Shown here: positions 41,640 to 49,572 of the stretch, piece by piece
How the letters are laid out: every line of letters begins with the position of its first letter
Numbering within the stretch: position 1 is the stretch's first letter
NCBI RefSeq assembly: GCF_018327705.1
Contig: NZ_BNEM01000001.1
Location: forward strand, 1,736,001-1,800,000
Reading direction: 5' to 3'
Origin: Catellatospora sp. TT07R-123
Lineage (GTDB): Bacteria; Actinomycetota; Actinomycetes; Mycobacteriales; Micromonosporaceae
DNA length: 64,000 nucleotides
Program-made: the position numbers and the translations under genes
The notes under the pieces: generated by a model
What the model saw: only the letters and a program-made list of their open reading frames with translations
Told to the model about the DNA's origin: nothing
Databases searched by the model: none

Positions 41640-43235
41640 TCAGGAGCCGGCGGGCCAGCTCACCTGCGTCGACTGGTAGTAGCCGATGCCCATGACGCGC
41701 CAGCGCGGGCCCTGCGCACCCAGCCGGGTCTTGAACGCGGTCAGGTTGTGCGTGCTGTACGGCGACCAGCCCAGTTCCGCCAAGGCGGGCAGGCGCGGGA
41801 AGGCCATGTAGTCGATGTCGGCGGTGGTGCGGATGGTCTCGGTCCACAGTGGCGCCTCGACGCCGAGCACCGAGGACTCGCCGACGCCGCTGAGGTAGGC
41901 GCCGGGGTTCCAGTCGTACGCCTTGTCGACGTCGATGAGCCCGGCCCACTTCTGCCCCAGCCGCGTGCTGTTCTTGTACTTCATGTCCAGGTAGGCGCGG
42001 TTGGCCGGGGACATGATCACCTTGGTGCCGTTCGCGGCGGCGGCCGCCACGGCCGCGTCGCTGGTGCCGGTGCCCCAGAACTGGGCGATCCGCGACGGCT
42101 GCGGGGTGGCGTGCACGACGTCGTGCCAGCCGAGCACGGTCTTGCCGTGCGCGGCGACGATCTGCTGCACCCGGTCGATGAACGTCGTGTAGTCGGTCGC
42201 GCTGGTGGAGCTGGCCTCGTCGCCGCCGATGTGCAGGTACGGCCCGGGGGTCAGCGCCGCCAGCTCGCCGACCACCTGGTCGATGAAGGTGTACGTCAGC
42301 GCCAGCGGCACGCACAGCGAGCTGAACCCGACGTTGGTGCCGGTGTACCGCGCCGGGGCGACCCCGTTGCAGTTGAGCTGGGCGTACGACGCCAGGGCGG
42401 CGTTGGTGTGCCCCGGCATGTCGATCTCCGGGACGACGGTGATGTAGCGGGAGGCGGCGTAGGCGACCAGCGCGGTGTAGTCGGCCTGCGTGTAGTAGCC
42501 GCCCGGGTCGCCGCCGACGGCGGTGCCGCCGCCGTACACGGCGAGGTTGGGCCAGCTGTTGATCGCGATGCGCCAGCCCTGGTCGTCGGACAGGTGCAAG
42601 TGCAGGTAGTTGATTTTGTACAGGGCGAGCTGGTCGACGTAGCGGCGCACGGCGGCGGGTGGGAAGAAGTGGCGCGCCACGTCGAGCATCGCGCCCCGGT
42701 AGCCGAAGCGCGGGTAGTCGACCACGTGCGCGCCGCCGACCTGCCACGGCCCGGCCTGCACCGTGGTCGCCTCGACGGCGGCGGGCAGCAGCTGGCGCAG
42801 CGTCTGCACCCCGGCGAACAGCCCGGCGGGTTGGTTGGCGCGGACGGTGACCGCGGTCGAGGTGACGTCGAGCTGGTAGCCCTGGGCGCCGACGCTCGCG
42901 GGCGCGCCGGTCAGCAGCAGCGCGATGCCGCTCGGGGAGCCGGTGGGGGCGGGCGCCACGGGCAGGGCGTACCCGGTCGACGGGCGCAGGATGCCCGCGA
43001 GGTAGGCGCCGATGTCGGCGGCGGCGGTCGAGCCGGGTTCGGTGTAGACGGTGGTGGCCGAGCCGAGGGTGTAGGTGACCCCGGCGGTCGGCGCGGCCGT
43101 GACGGGAGCCGGGACGACGGAGGTCAGCGGGATGGTGGCGGCCTGCGCCGCGGGGGCGGCCAGCAGGGCTGCCGCGCCGGTGGCCACAGCCAGGGCCAGG
43201 GCGGACAGCGTACGGCGAATACCAGGACCGGTCAT
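41640..43235 (-). CDS. Secreted GH20 beta-N-acetylhexosaminidase
   Basis: 531 residues. The ATG at 43235 has GGAGGAC upstream and starts a signal peptide. An N-terminal GH20b domain (about 35-165) precedes the TIM barrel. Motifs are RGAMLDVARHFF near residue 173, HLHLSDDQGWRI near 200, VPEIDMPGHTNAA near 255 and the catalytic pair in LHIGGDEAS near 330, where Asp positions the substrate acetamido group and Glu is the acid. It removes terminal GlcNAc from chitooligosaccharides. It is first in a two-gene operon with the exo-glucosaminidase gene, so the pair can trim mixed GlcN/GlcNAc chains. Confidence 0.92.
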   Translation of the reverse strand: MTGPGIRRTLSALALAVATGAAALLAAPAAQAATIPLTSVVPAPVTAAPTAGVTYTLGSATTVYTEPGSTAAADIGAYLAGILRPSTGYALPVAPAPTGSPSGIALLLTGAPASVGAQGYQLDVTSTAVTVRANQPAGLFAGVQTLRQLLPAAVEATTVQAGPWQVGGAHVVDYPRFGYRGAMLDVARHFFPPAAVRRYVDQLALYKINYLHLHLSDDQGWRIAINSWPNLAVYGGGTAVGGDPGGYYTQADYTALVAYAASRYITVVPEIDMPGHTNAALASYAQLNCNGVAPARYTGTNVGFSSLCVPLALTYTFIDQVVGELAALTPGPYLHIGGDEASSTSATDYTTFIDRVQQIVAAHGKTVLGWHDVVHATPQPSRIAQFWGTGTSDAAVAAAAANGTKVIMSPANRAYLDMKYKNSTRLGQKWAGLIDVDKAYDWNPGAYLSGVGESSVLGVEAPLWTETIRTTADIDYMAFPRLPALAELGWSPYSTHNLTAFKTRLGAQGPRWRVMGIGYYQSTQVSWPAGS

Positions 43236-43415
43236 GGGTCGTCCTCCAGGAACGCACCAAGGGTGCCGTCTGGAGTCGCCTCCAGCGGCACGGACGATAT
43301 TGACGTATGTCCCAGTGTGACTCAGGATAGTGAGCCACCGATTGTTTGGCAATCTGACTGACCATCATTCCGCAATGGACCTGCTACGGCACGCAGCGAA
43401 GATTGAGAGGTCACC

Positions 43416-44498
43416 ATGCACAGAGGATGGATGGCACTGACCGCAGCCGCCGCGCTCACCGCGACACTGGGCCTGTCGGCCTGCGACAGCGGCGACACCC
43501 CCGCCGGCACCGGCGGCAAGAAGACGATCGCCCTCTTCCTGCCCGAGTCGAAGACCACCCGGTACGAGGCGTTCGACCGCCCGCTGTTCGAGGCCAGGGC
43601 CAAGGCCCTGTGCGCCGACTGCGAGCTGCTCTACTTCAACGCCGATCAGGACGCCGCCAAACAGCAGCAGCAGGTCGAGGCCGCCCTCACCCAGGGCGCC
43701 GACGTGCTGGTGCTCGACGCGGTCGACGCCGCCGCCGTGGCACCGCTGGTCAACCAGGCCAAGCAGAAGAAGGTGCCGGTCATCGCGTACGACCGGCTCA
43801 TCTCCGGCATCGACTACGCGTACTACGTCTCGTTCAACAACGTGCGCGTCGGCGAGATGCAGGGCCAGGCGCTGCTGGACGCGCTGACCGCCAGGGGCAG
43901 CCTCGGCAAGGGCCAGGTCGTGTTCATCAACGGCTCCCCCACCGATCCCAGCTCGGCCGACTACAAGAAGGGCGCGCACAGCGTCCTGGACGGCAAGGTC
44001 ACCATCGGCCGTGAGTTCGACACCCCCGACTGGAGCCCCGACAAGGCCCAGCAGCAGATGGAGCAGGCGATCACGGCCCTGGGCCGGGACAACGTCGTCG
44101 GCGTGCTGTCGGCCAACGACGGCATGGCCGGGGGCGCCATCGCCGCCATGAAGCGGGCCGGGTTCGCCGCCCTGCCGCCCATCACCGGCCAGGACGCCGA
44201 GCTCGCCGCGGTGCAGCGCATCCTCACCGGCGAGCAGTACATGACCATCTACCTCGACATCCGCGCCGAGGCCGAGAAGTCGGCCGCACTGGCGGTGGCC
44301 CTGGCCAAGGGCGAGACCCCGGCGGCACCGGCCACCGTCGACAACGGCACCGCGAAGATCCCGGCGTTCCTGCTGGACCCGATCGCGGTCACCGCCGACA
44401 GGATCAAGGACACCATCGTCAAGGACGGCTTCTACCGGGCCGCCGACATCTGCACCGGCGAGGTCGTCGCCGCCTGCACCAAGCAGGGCATCTCGTAG
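43416..44498 (+). CDS. Sugar ABC transporter substrate-binding lipoprotein (XylF/RbsB type)
   Basis: 360 residues. The signal peptide ends in the lipobox GLSAC at residues 19-23. The mature part is a type 1 periplasmic-binding fold: KTIALFLPESKTTRYEAFDRP, then LTQGADVLVLDAVDAAA, then VPVIAYDRLI and VVGVLSANDGMAGGA, all close to xylose/ribose-binding proteins. It captures a monosaccharide. It overlaps its ATPase gene by one base, and the divergent GH20-CsxA operon suggests that the released amino sugar could be the cargo, although pentoses are the usual ligands. Confidence 0.88.
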   Translation: MHRGWMALTAAAALTATLGLSACDSGDTPAGTGGKKTIALFLPESKTTRYEAFDRPLFEARAKALCADCELLYFNADQDAAKQQQQVEAALTQGADVLVLDAVDAAAVAPLVNQAKQKKVPVIAYDRLISGIDYAYYVSFNNVRVGEMQGQALLDALTARGSLGKGQVVFINGSPTDPSSADYKKGAHSVLDGKVTIGREFDTPDWSPDKAQQQMEQAITALGRDNVVGVLSANDGMAGGAIAAMKRAGFAALPPITGQDAELAAVQRILTGEQYMTIYLDIRAEAEKSAALAVALAKGETPAAPATVDNGTAKIPAFLLDPIAVTADRIKDTIVKDGFYRAADICTGEVVAACTKQGIS

Positions 44499-45220
44499 TG
44501 GTCCTGCGGGCACGCGACATCAGCAAGCGCTACGGCGCGGTCCAGGCGCTCCAGGGGGTACGCCTGGACCTCGCCGCGGGCGAGGTCACCGCCCTGGTCG
44601 GCGACAACGGCGCCGGCAAGTCCACGCTGATCAAGGTCATCGCCGGGGTGGTCGCCCCGGACGCGGGGAGCATCGCGTTCGACGGCCGCGACGTGCGTAT
44701 CAGCCGCCCGTACGACGCCCAGGCGCTCGGCATCGCCACCGTCTACCAGGACCTCGCCCTGTGCGAGAACCTCGACGTGGTCGCCAACCTGTTCCTCGGC
44801 GCCGAGCAGCGGCGCGGCGGCCTGCTGCGCCACCTCGCCATGGAACGCACCGCCCGCGACCTGCTCGGCTCGCTGGACGTACGCATCCCCGACATCGGCC
44901 AGCCCGTCGCCGCCCTGTCCGGCGGGCAGCGCCAGTCCGTGGCCATCGCCCGCGCCCTGCTCGGCGAGCCGAAGGCCGTCATCCTCGACGAGCCCACCGC
45001 CGCGCTCGGCGTCGAGCAGACCGCGCAGGTCCTCGCCCTGATCACGCGCCTGCGCGAGCGCGGTCTGGCCGTGCTGCTCATCTCGCACAACCTCGCCGAC
45101 GTACGCGCCGTCAGCGACCGCGTCACCGTGCTGCGCCTGGGCCGCAACGCGGGCGAGTTCCGCACCGCCGAAACCGACCAGGACACCATCGTCGCCGCCA
45201 TCACGGGAGCACGCTCATGA
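44498..45220 (+). CDS. Sugar ABC transporter ATP-binding protein (single-domain XylG-type)
   Basis: 240 residues with Walker A GDNGAGKST near residue 38, Q-loop TVYQDLALCENL, signature LSGGQRQSVAIARALL near 145, Walker B AVILDEPTAALG near 160, and H-loop LLISHN. CUT2 ATPases such as XylG or RbsA are normally about 500 residues with two ABC domains; this is a one-domain version, as found in some actinobacteria, and would work as a homodimer. The start is a GTG at 44498 inside TAGTG, overlapping the preceding stop codon, and its end overlaps the permease start (ATGA). Confidence 0.9.
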   Translation: MVLRARDISKRYGAVQALQGVRLDLAAGEVTALVGDNGAGKSTLIKVIAGVVAPDAGSIAFDGRDVRISRPYDAQALGIATVYQDLALCENLDVVANLFLGAEQRRGGLLRHLAMERTARDLLGSLDVRIPDIGQPVAALSGGQRQSVAIARALLGEPKAVILDEPTAALGVEQTAQVLALITRLRERGLAVLLISHNLADVRAVSDRVTVLRLGRNAGEFRTAETDQDTIVAAITGARS

Positions 45221-46353
45221 AGCAGCGGATGGTCACCGGCGCCGCGCCGGTCGTCGCCGGGCTCGCCGTCATCGCCGTGGTGTTCGGGCTGCTCAACGAG
45301 CACTACCTGGCGGCGGAGAACCTCACCAACCTGATGCTGCAACTGGCCGCGACGGGCACCATCTCGCTCGGCGTCATCCTGGTGCTGCTGCTGGGCGAGA
45401 TCGACCTGTCGGCCGGGTCGGTCAGCGGCCTGGCCGCGGTCGTGATGACCGTCCTGTCCGTACGCCACCACCTGCCCGTCGCCGCCGCGATCGGGCTCGC
45501 GCTGCTCACCGGCGCCGCCATCGGCACCCTGCACGGGCTGCTGTTCACCCGGCTGGGCATGCCGTCGTTCGTGGTGACGCTGGCCGGGCTGATCGGCTGG
45601 CAGGGGCTGCTGCTGTACCTGCTGGGCAGCGGCGGCACCATCAACCTGCCCTTCACCGGCTTCGTGGCCAAGCTCAGCGACACCTGGCTGCCGCAGTGGG
45701 CGTCCTGGCTGATCGCCGCCGGGATCGTGCTGGTCTGGGGCGCGAGCGCGCTGTGGCGACGCCGGCTGCGGGCGGCGGCCGCGCTGCCGGTGCCCGCGCT
45801 GTGGCGCGTCCTGGTCCCGATCGGCACGGCCGGGGCGGTGCTGGCCGCGGCCGTGGTGGTGCTCTCGGCCGACCGGGGCGTGCCGCTACTGCTGCTCATC
45901 TTCGGCGGCCTGGTCGTGCTGCTGGACCTGGCCCTGCGGCACACCGTGCTCGGACGGCGGATCTTCGCCGTCGGCGGCAACGCCGAGGCCGCCCGGCGCG
46001 CGGGCATCAACGTGGACGGCGTACGGGTGCTCGCGTTCGCGGGCTGCGGCACGCTCGCCGCCCTCGGCGGAATCCTGGCCGCCAGCCGCCTGTCGGCGGT
46101 GAACCAGAGCTCCGGCGGCAGCGACATCCTGCTGATGGCGATCGCCGCCGCGGTCATCGGCGGGGCCAGCCTGTTCGGCGGGCGCGGCCGGACCTACGCC
46201 GCGCTGCTGGGCATCCTGGTGATCCAGTCGATCACGAACGGGATGCTGCTGCTCAACGTCGACTCGTCGATCCGGTACATGGTGACCGCCGGGGTCCTGG
46301 CCGTCGCCGTCGCCGTCGACTCCCTCGCCCGCAAGGGCTCCCCGGGCCGCTGA
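45217..46353 (+). CDS. Sugar ABC transporter permease (XylH/RbsC type)
   Basis: 378 residues with about ten to eleven hydrophobic helices, the CUT2 permease layout. LLGEIDLSAGSVSGLAAVVM near residue 60 is the family signature, and VGGNAEAARRAGINVDGVR near 248 is the conserved cytoplasmic coupling loop. RSSGGSDILLMAIAAAVIGGASLFGGRG-type sequence (here NQSSGGSDILL and VIGGASLFGGRG) follows. It completes the three-gene transporter operon and converges on the gene at 46464 with a repeat palindrome in between. Confidence 0.92.
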   Translation: MKQRMVTGAAPVVAGLAVIAVVFGLLNEHYLAAENLTNLMLQLAATGTISLGVILVLLLGEIDLSAGSVSGLAAVVMTVLSVRHHLPVAAAIGLALLTGAAIGTLHGLLFTRLGMPSFVVTLAGLIGWQGLLLYLLGSGGTINLPFTGFVAKLSDTWLPQWASWLIAAGIVLVWGASALWRRRLRAAAALPVPALWRVLVPIGTAGAVLAAAVVVLSADRGVPLLLLIFGGLVVLLDLALRHTVLGRRIFAVGGNAEAARRAGINVDGVRVLAFAGCGTLAALGGILAASRLSAVNQSSGGSDILLMAIAAAVIGGASLFGGRGRTYAALLGILVIQSITNGMLLLNVDSSIRYMVTAGVLAVAVAVDSLARKGSPGR

Positions 46354-46377
46354 CCGTCCCATCCCTGTGGTGATCGG

Positions 46378-46439
46378 TGCAGTTTCGGGGAAAGTGCACG
46401 AATGCGGCCCATGATTCGTGCACTTTCCCCGAAACTGCA
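46378..46439. repeat. GTGCAGTTTCGGGGAAA palindrome, copy 4
   Basis: The cleanest copy: 26-bp perfect arms (46378-46403 and 46414-46439) with a 10-base loop containing CCCATG. It lies between convergent genes. Confidence 0.9.
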
Positions 46440-46463
46440 GCAGGAGCACGCGCCCGGGCGGAG

Positions 46464-47453
46464 TCAGAAGGGGAGACGGTGCCAGGCGGGGCCGATGATC
46501 GAGGGAGGGCGGTCCTCGTCGGTGGGCATGGGGTGCCAGGTGGCCTGCCACGTCTGCGGCGGTCGCGCCAGCTGCTCGCGTGCCGCGCGCGCCGTCTCCC
46601 GGGCGTCACGGCCCTGCCACGGTGTCTGCACGAAGACCTGATAGATGCCGTCCAGCTCGAACCAGAGCTCGAAGACCTCCGGGTCCGGATGGCCGTTGCC
46701 GGCCCAGACGAACCGCAGTCCGTATCCGGCGAGCCGGTCAAGGTCAGTGCCGGTCATGGCGAGCCGGGCGGCGGCACGCACCGGCGTCTCCCACGAGTGG
46801 TCGGCGGCCGCCCGGGCGACCTCCGCGTCGTAGGCGGCGGCGTCGAAGGAGACCCCTCGGCCCATCGGTGCCTCCAGCAGCCAGTCCCAGTGCACGACCC
46901 CGTCGTCCCGGACGATCGCGACGTCGGTGATCACAAAACCGCAGTCCCGGCAGGGGCAGCGGGCGATCGGCACTCTCGCCGGCTCAGCGGTGGCGACCAG
47001 GCGGTTGATGGGCACGAGCAGGTGGAACGGGTCCATCCCGAGCCTCGCGCCGTCGGCGGTGATCTCGACGTCGTTGACGTAGACCCGAACCGCGAACAAG
47101 GAGGTGCCGGGCACGACCAGTTCGACTGCCAGGCGGAGCGTGTCGACAGCGGGCCGTCTGACGGTCGCACCACCGGCTCCCAGCACGAAGCCGCCCGGGA
47201 CGGCGCCCGGGTAGGGGATGCCCACCTCCGTGAGCGCGCCCGCGGCCAGCTCACGCAGGTCCGGCAACTCGTCGCGCGGCGCGGCGGCGGCCAACTCCCG
47301 CAGCGACGGCGAGTCCAGCCCATCAGCCAGCGCCCTGCGGGCGCCGTCGATCAGTCCTCCTGTCCCACGGCCGGTCTCGTCGTTCCACTGCGCCACCGCG
47401 TTCCACAGGCGCTGCTCCGCCGATTCCTCGCCCATCCCCGTCATGCCCGGCAT
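46464..47453 (-). CDS. Protein of unknown function with a Cys cluster
   Basis: 329 residues. No signal peptide or membrane helix. An N-terminal helical part is followed by beta segments (TLRLAVELVVPGTSLFAVRVYVNDVEIT) and CPCRDCG near residue 163, which may bind a metal together with other residues. The C-terminal third looks like a separate alpha/beta domain (FVWAGNGHPDPEVFELWFELDGIYQVFV). ATGs at 47453, 47444 and 47435 are all possible starts. I do not recognise the family. Repeat palindromes flank the gene on both sides. Confidence 0.65.
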   Translation of the reverse strand: MPGMTGMGEESAEQRLWNAVAQWNDETGRGTGGLIDGARRALADGLDSPSLRELAAAAPRDELPDLRELAAGALTEVGIPYPGAVPGGFVLGAGGATVRRPAVDTLRLAVELVVPGTSLFAVRVYVNDVEITADGARLGMDPFHLLVPINRLVATAEPARVPIARCPCRDCGFVITDVAIVRDDGVVHWDWLLEAPMGRGVSFDAAAYDAEVARAAADHSWETPVRAAARLAMTGTDLDRLAGYGLRFVWAGNGHPDPEVFELWFELDGIYQVFVQTPWQGRDARETARAAREQLARPPQTWQATWHPMPTDEDRPPSIIGPAWHRLPF

Positions 47454-47501
47454 CCTGCCCGCCCACCGCCGTCACCCGCACCGGGATATCCCGCCGGGGT
47501 G

Positions 47502-47566
47502 GCTGCAGTTTCGGGGAAAGTGCATGAAAGCAGGTCATGATTCCTGCACTTTCCCCGAAACTGCAC
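47502..47566. repeat. GTGCAGTTTCGGGGAAA palindrome, copy 5
   Basis: CTGCAGTTTCGGGGAAAGTGCA, spacer with GTCATGATTCC, then the inverted copy TGCACTTTCCCCGAAACTGCA. It follows the terminator of the gamma-glutamyltransferase gene and precedes the start of the gene at 47453. Confidence 0.85.
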
Positions 47567-47592
47567 GTTGCCGGGGCACCCCCACGGGGTGC

Positions 47593-47625
47593 GGGAGGGG
47601 CCGGGACTTCGTCCCGGCCCCTCCC
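47593..47625 (-). terminator. Terminator of the gamma-glutamyltransferase gene
   Basis: GGGAGGGGCCGGGAC (47593-47607), TTC, then its perfect 15-base complement (47611-47625), seven bases past the stop codon. Confidence 0.85.
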
Positions 47626-47631
47626 GGTACG

Positions 47632-49434
47632 TCAGGATGCGGGGCAGACCACGCCGGCCGCGCCGCCGCCGCGGCGGGTCGGTTCGGCCGCGGCGACCAG
47701 GCGGCCGCCGCTGAGGAAGTCGATGCCGGTGGCGGCGCCGATCTCCGGGTTGGGCGCGAACACGTGCCCGAGCGCCTCCAGGCCCGGCTGCTCTGGCGCG
47801 AAGCCCGGCTCGGCCTGTACGGCGGCGGTGTTGCGCTGGGTGGCGCGGGCCGCGGCGATCGCCTCGGGCAGGGTCATCCCCAGGTCGAGGCGGTTGACCA
47901 GGATCTGCAGCACCGTCGTGATGATCGTCGAGCCACCGGGCGTGCCGACCGCCACGTACGGCTTGCCGTCCTTCAGCACGATCGTCGGCGCCATCGAGCT
48001 GCGCGGCCGCTTGCCCGGCCCCGGCATGTTCGGGTCGGCGGCGGTGCCCTGGGTGGGCGTGAAGTTGAAGTCGGTCATCTCGTTGTTGAGCAGGAAGCCC
48101 CGCCCCGGCACCACCATGGCGTTGCCGCCGGTCTGCTCGATGGTCAGCGTGTACTCGACCACGTTGCCCCATCGGTCGGCCACGGTCAGGTTCGTGGTCG
48201 ACTGCCCCTCGGTGACCGACTCGCCCGGCGCCGCCGTCGCGCAGCCGGTGTACGTCCCGTCCGGCTCGCCCGGCGCGACCGGCTTGGCCAGCGCGTGCGC
48301 AGGATCGATCAGGCAGGCCCGCTCCTTGGCGAAGCCGTCGGTGAGCAGCTCGTCCAGCAGCGGGCGCGGGGTGTAGTCGCCGACGTAGCGGTTGCGGTCG
48401 GCGAACGCCAGCGCGCTGGCCTCCAGGTAGCGGTGCAGCGCCTGGGTGCGGGTCAGCGCCGACAGGTCCGAGCCCTCCAGGATGTTCAGCGCCTCGCCGA
48501 CGGCCTGGCCGCCGCTGGAGGGCGTGGCCATGCCGTACACGTCGAGGCCGCGGTAGCCGACGTGGGTCGGCGCGGGGGTGCGCACCCGGTAGGCGGCCAG
48601 GTCCGAGGCCGCCATGGTGCTGGGCCGGATCGGGTACGGCCACACCGTGCCCGGGGCGGTCACCACCGGCGGGTGCTGGACCGTGTCGACCAGGTCGGCG
48701 CCGATCTCGCCCCGGTAGAAGGCGTCGATGCCCGCGCGGCCGATCAGCCGGTAGGTCTGGGCCAGGTCCCGGTTGCGGAAGACCGACCCGACCGCGGGCG
48801 CCTGCCCACCCGGCAGGTAGAGCGCGCTGGTGGAGGTGAACTGGCTGAACGCGGCCGTGTTGTCGCTGATCTGGCTGCGGAACGTGGCGTCGACGAGGAA
48901 GCCCCGGTCGGCGACCTGCTCGGCCGGGCGCAGCGCCTGGGCGAGGCTGGTCGTGCCCCAGCTGCGCAGCGCCTGCTGCCAGGTGGCCAGGCTGCCGGGC
49001 ACCCCGGCGGCGATCCCGCTGACCCGGGCCTCCTGGAACTGGTACGGCAGGCCGGTGGACGGGTCGACGAAGACGTTCTCCTGCATCGTCATGGGGGCGC
49101 TCTCGCGGCCGTCGATGGTGTAGACGCGGCGGTCGCGGGCGTTGTAGTAGACGAAGAAGCCGCCGCCGCCGATGCCCGACGAGAACGGCTCCGTGACGCC
49201 GAGCGTGGCCGCGGCCGCGATCGCCGCGTCGACCGCGTTGCCGCCGCGCCGCAGCACCTCCAGGCCGACGCGGGTGGCGTCGGGATCGACGGTGGCCACG
49301 GCCCCGCCGTAGCCCTCGGCGGTGGGCTGCCGGTCACTGCTGGGCGGATCGGCCTGGGCGGGTGCAGCGATCACGGTCGACATCAAAACCGCCCCGGCCA
49401 ACAAGACCAGTGCGCGGTGGTGCCTGAATCTCAT
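47632..49434 (-). CDS. ggt: Secreted gamma-glutamyltransferase
   Basis: 600 residues from the ATG at 49434, which has GGAGGG upstream; the upstream in-frame ATG at 49494 lacks this. A signal peptide ends near AQA. The precursor is cleaved before the catalytic Thr in EGQSTTNLTVADRWGN near residue 411, generating the new N-terminal nucleophile. GGNAVDAAIAAAATLGVTEP, SSGIGGGGFFVYY and GKRPRSSMAPTIVL are family landmarks. It transfers or hydrolyses gamma-glutamyl groups, for example from glutathione analogues or poly-gamma-glutamate. It carries its own terminator and promoter region. Confidence 0.92.
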   Translation of the reverse strand: MRFRHHRALVLLAGAVLMSTVIAAPAQADPPSSDRQPTAEGYGGAVATVDPDATRVGLEVLRRGGNAVDAAIAAAATLGVTEPFSSGIGGGGFFVYYNARDRRVYTIDGRESAPMTMQENVFVDPSTGLPYQFQEARVSGIAAGVPGSLATWQQALRSWGTTSLAQALRPAEQVADRGFLVDATFRSQISDNTAAFSQFTSTSALYLPGGQAPAVGSVFRNRDLAQTYRLIGRAGIDAFYRGEIGADLVDTVQHPPVVTAPGTVWPYPIRPSTMAASDLAAYRVRTPAPTHVGYRGLDVYGMATPSSGGQAVGEALNILEGSDLSALTRTQALHRYLEASALAFADRNRYVGDYTPRPLLDELLTDGFAKERACLIDPAHALAKPVAPGEPDGTYTGCATAAPGESVTEGQSTTNLTVADRWGNVVEYTLTIEQTGGNAMVVPGRGFLLNNEMTDFNFTPTQGTAADPNMPGPGKRPRSSMAPTIVLKDGKPYVAVGTPGGSTIITTVLQILVNRLDLGMTLPEAIAAARATQRNTAAVQAEPGFAPEQPGLEALGHVFAPNPEIGAATGIDFLSGGRLVAAAEPTRRGGGAAGVVCPAS

Positions 49435-49572
49435 GACGTCCCTCCACTTAGGAAGCTTCCCGCCCACCGTATGCCGTAACGGCGACAGGCGCATCCACCG
49501 CGAGTGATACTACCGTTTCATACGCTAACACCGTTTTGGCCGTTATCCTCCGGGACCGCCCGCCGCTGACGG

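Noticed and set aside
43236-43415. DasR-type operator between GH20 and the XylF gene
   Set aside because: I looked for an ACTGGTCTAGACCACT-like word and found none. Only a weak GATTG-TTTGG-CAATC palindrome is present at 43339-43353.
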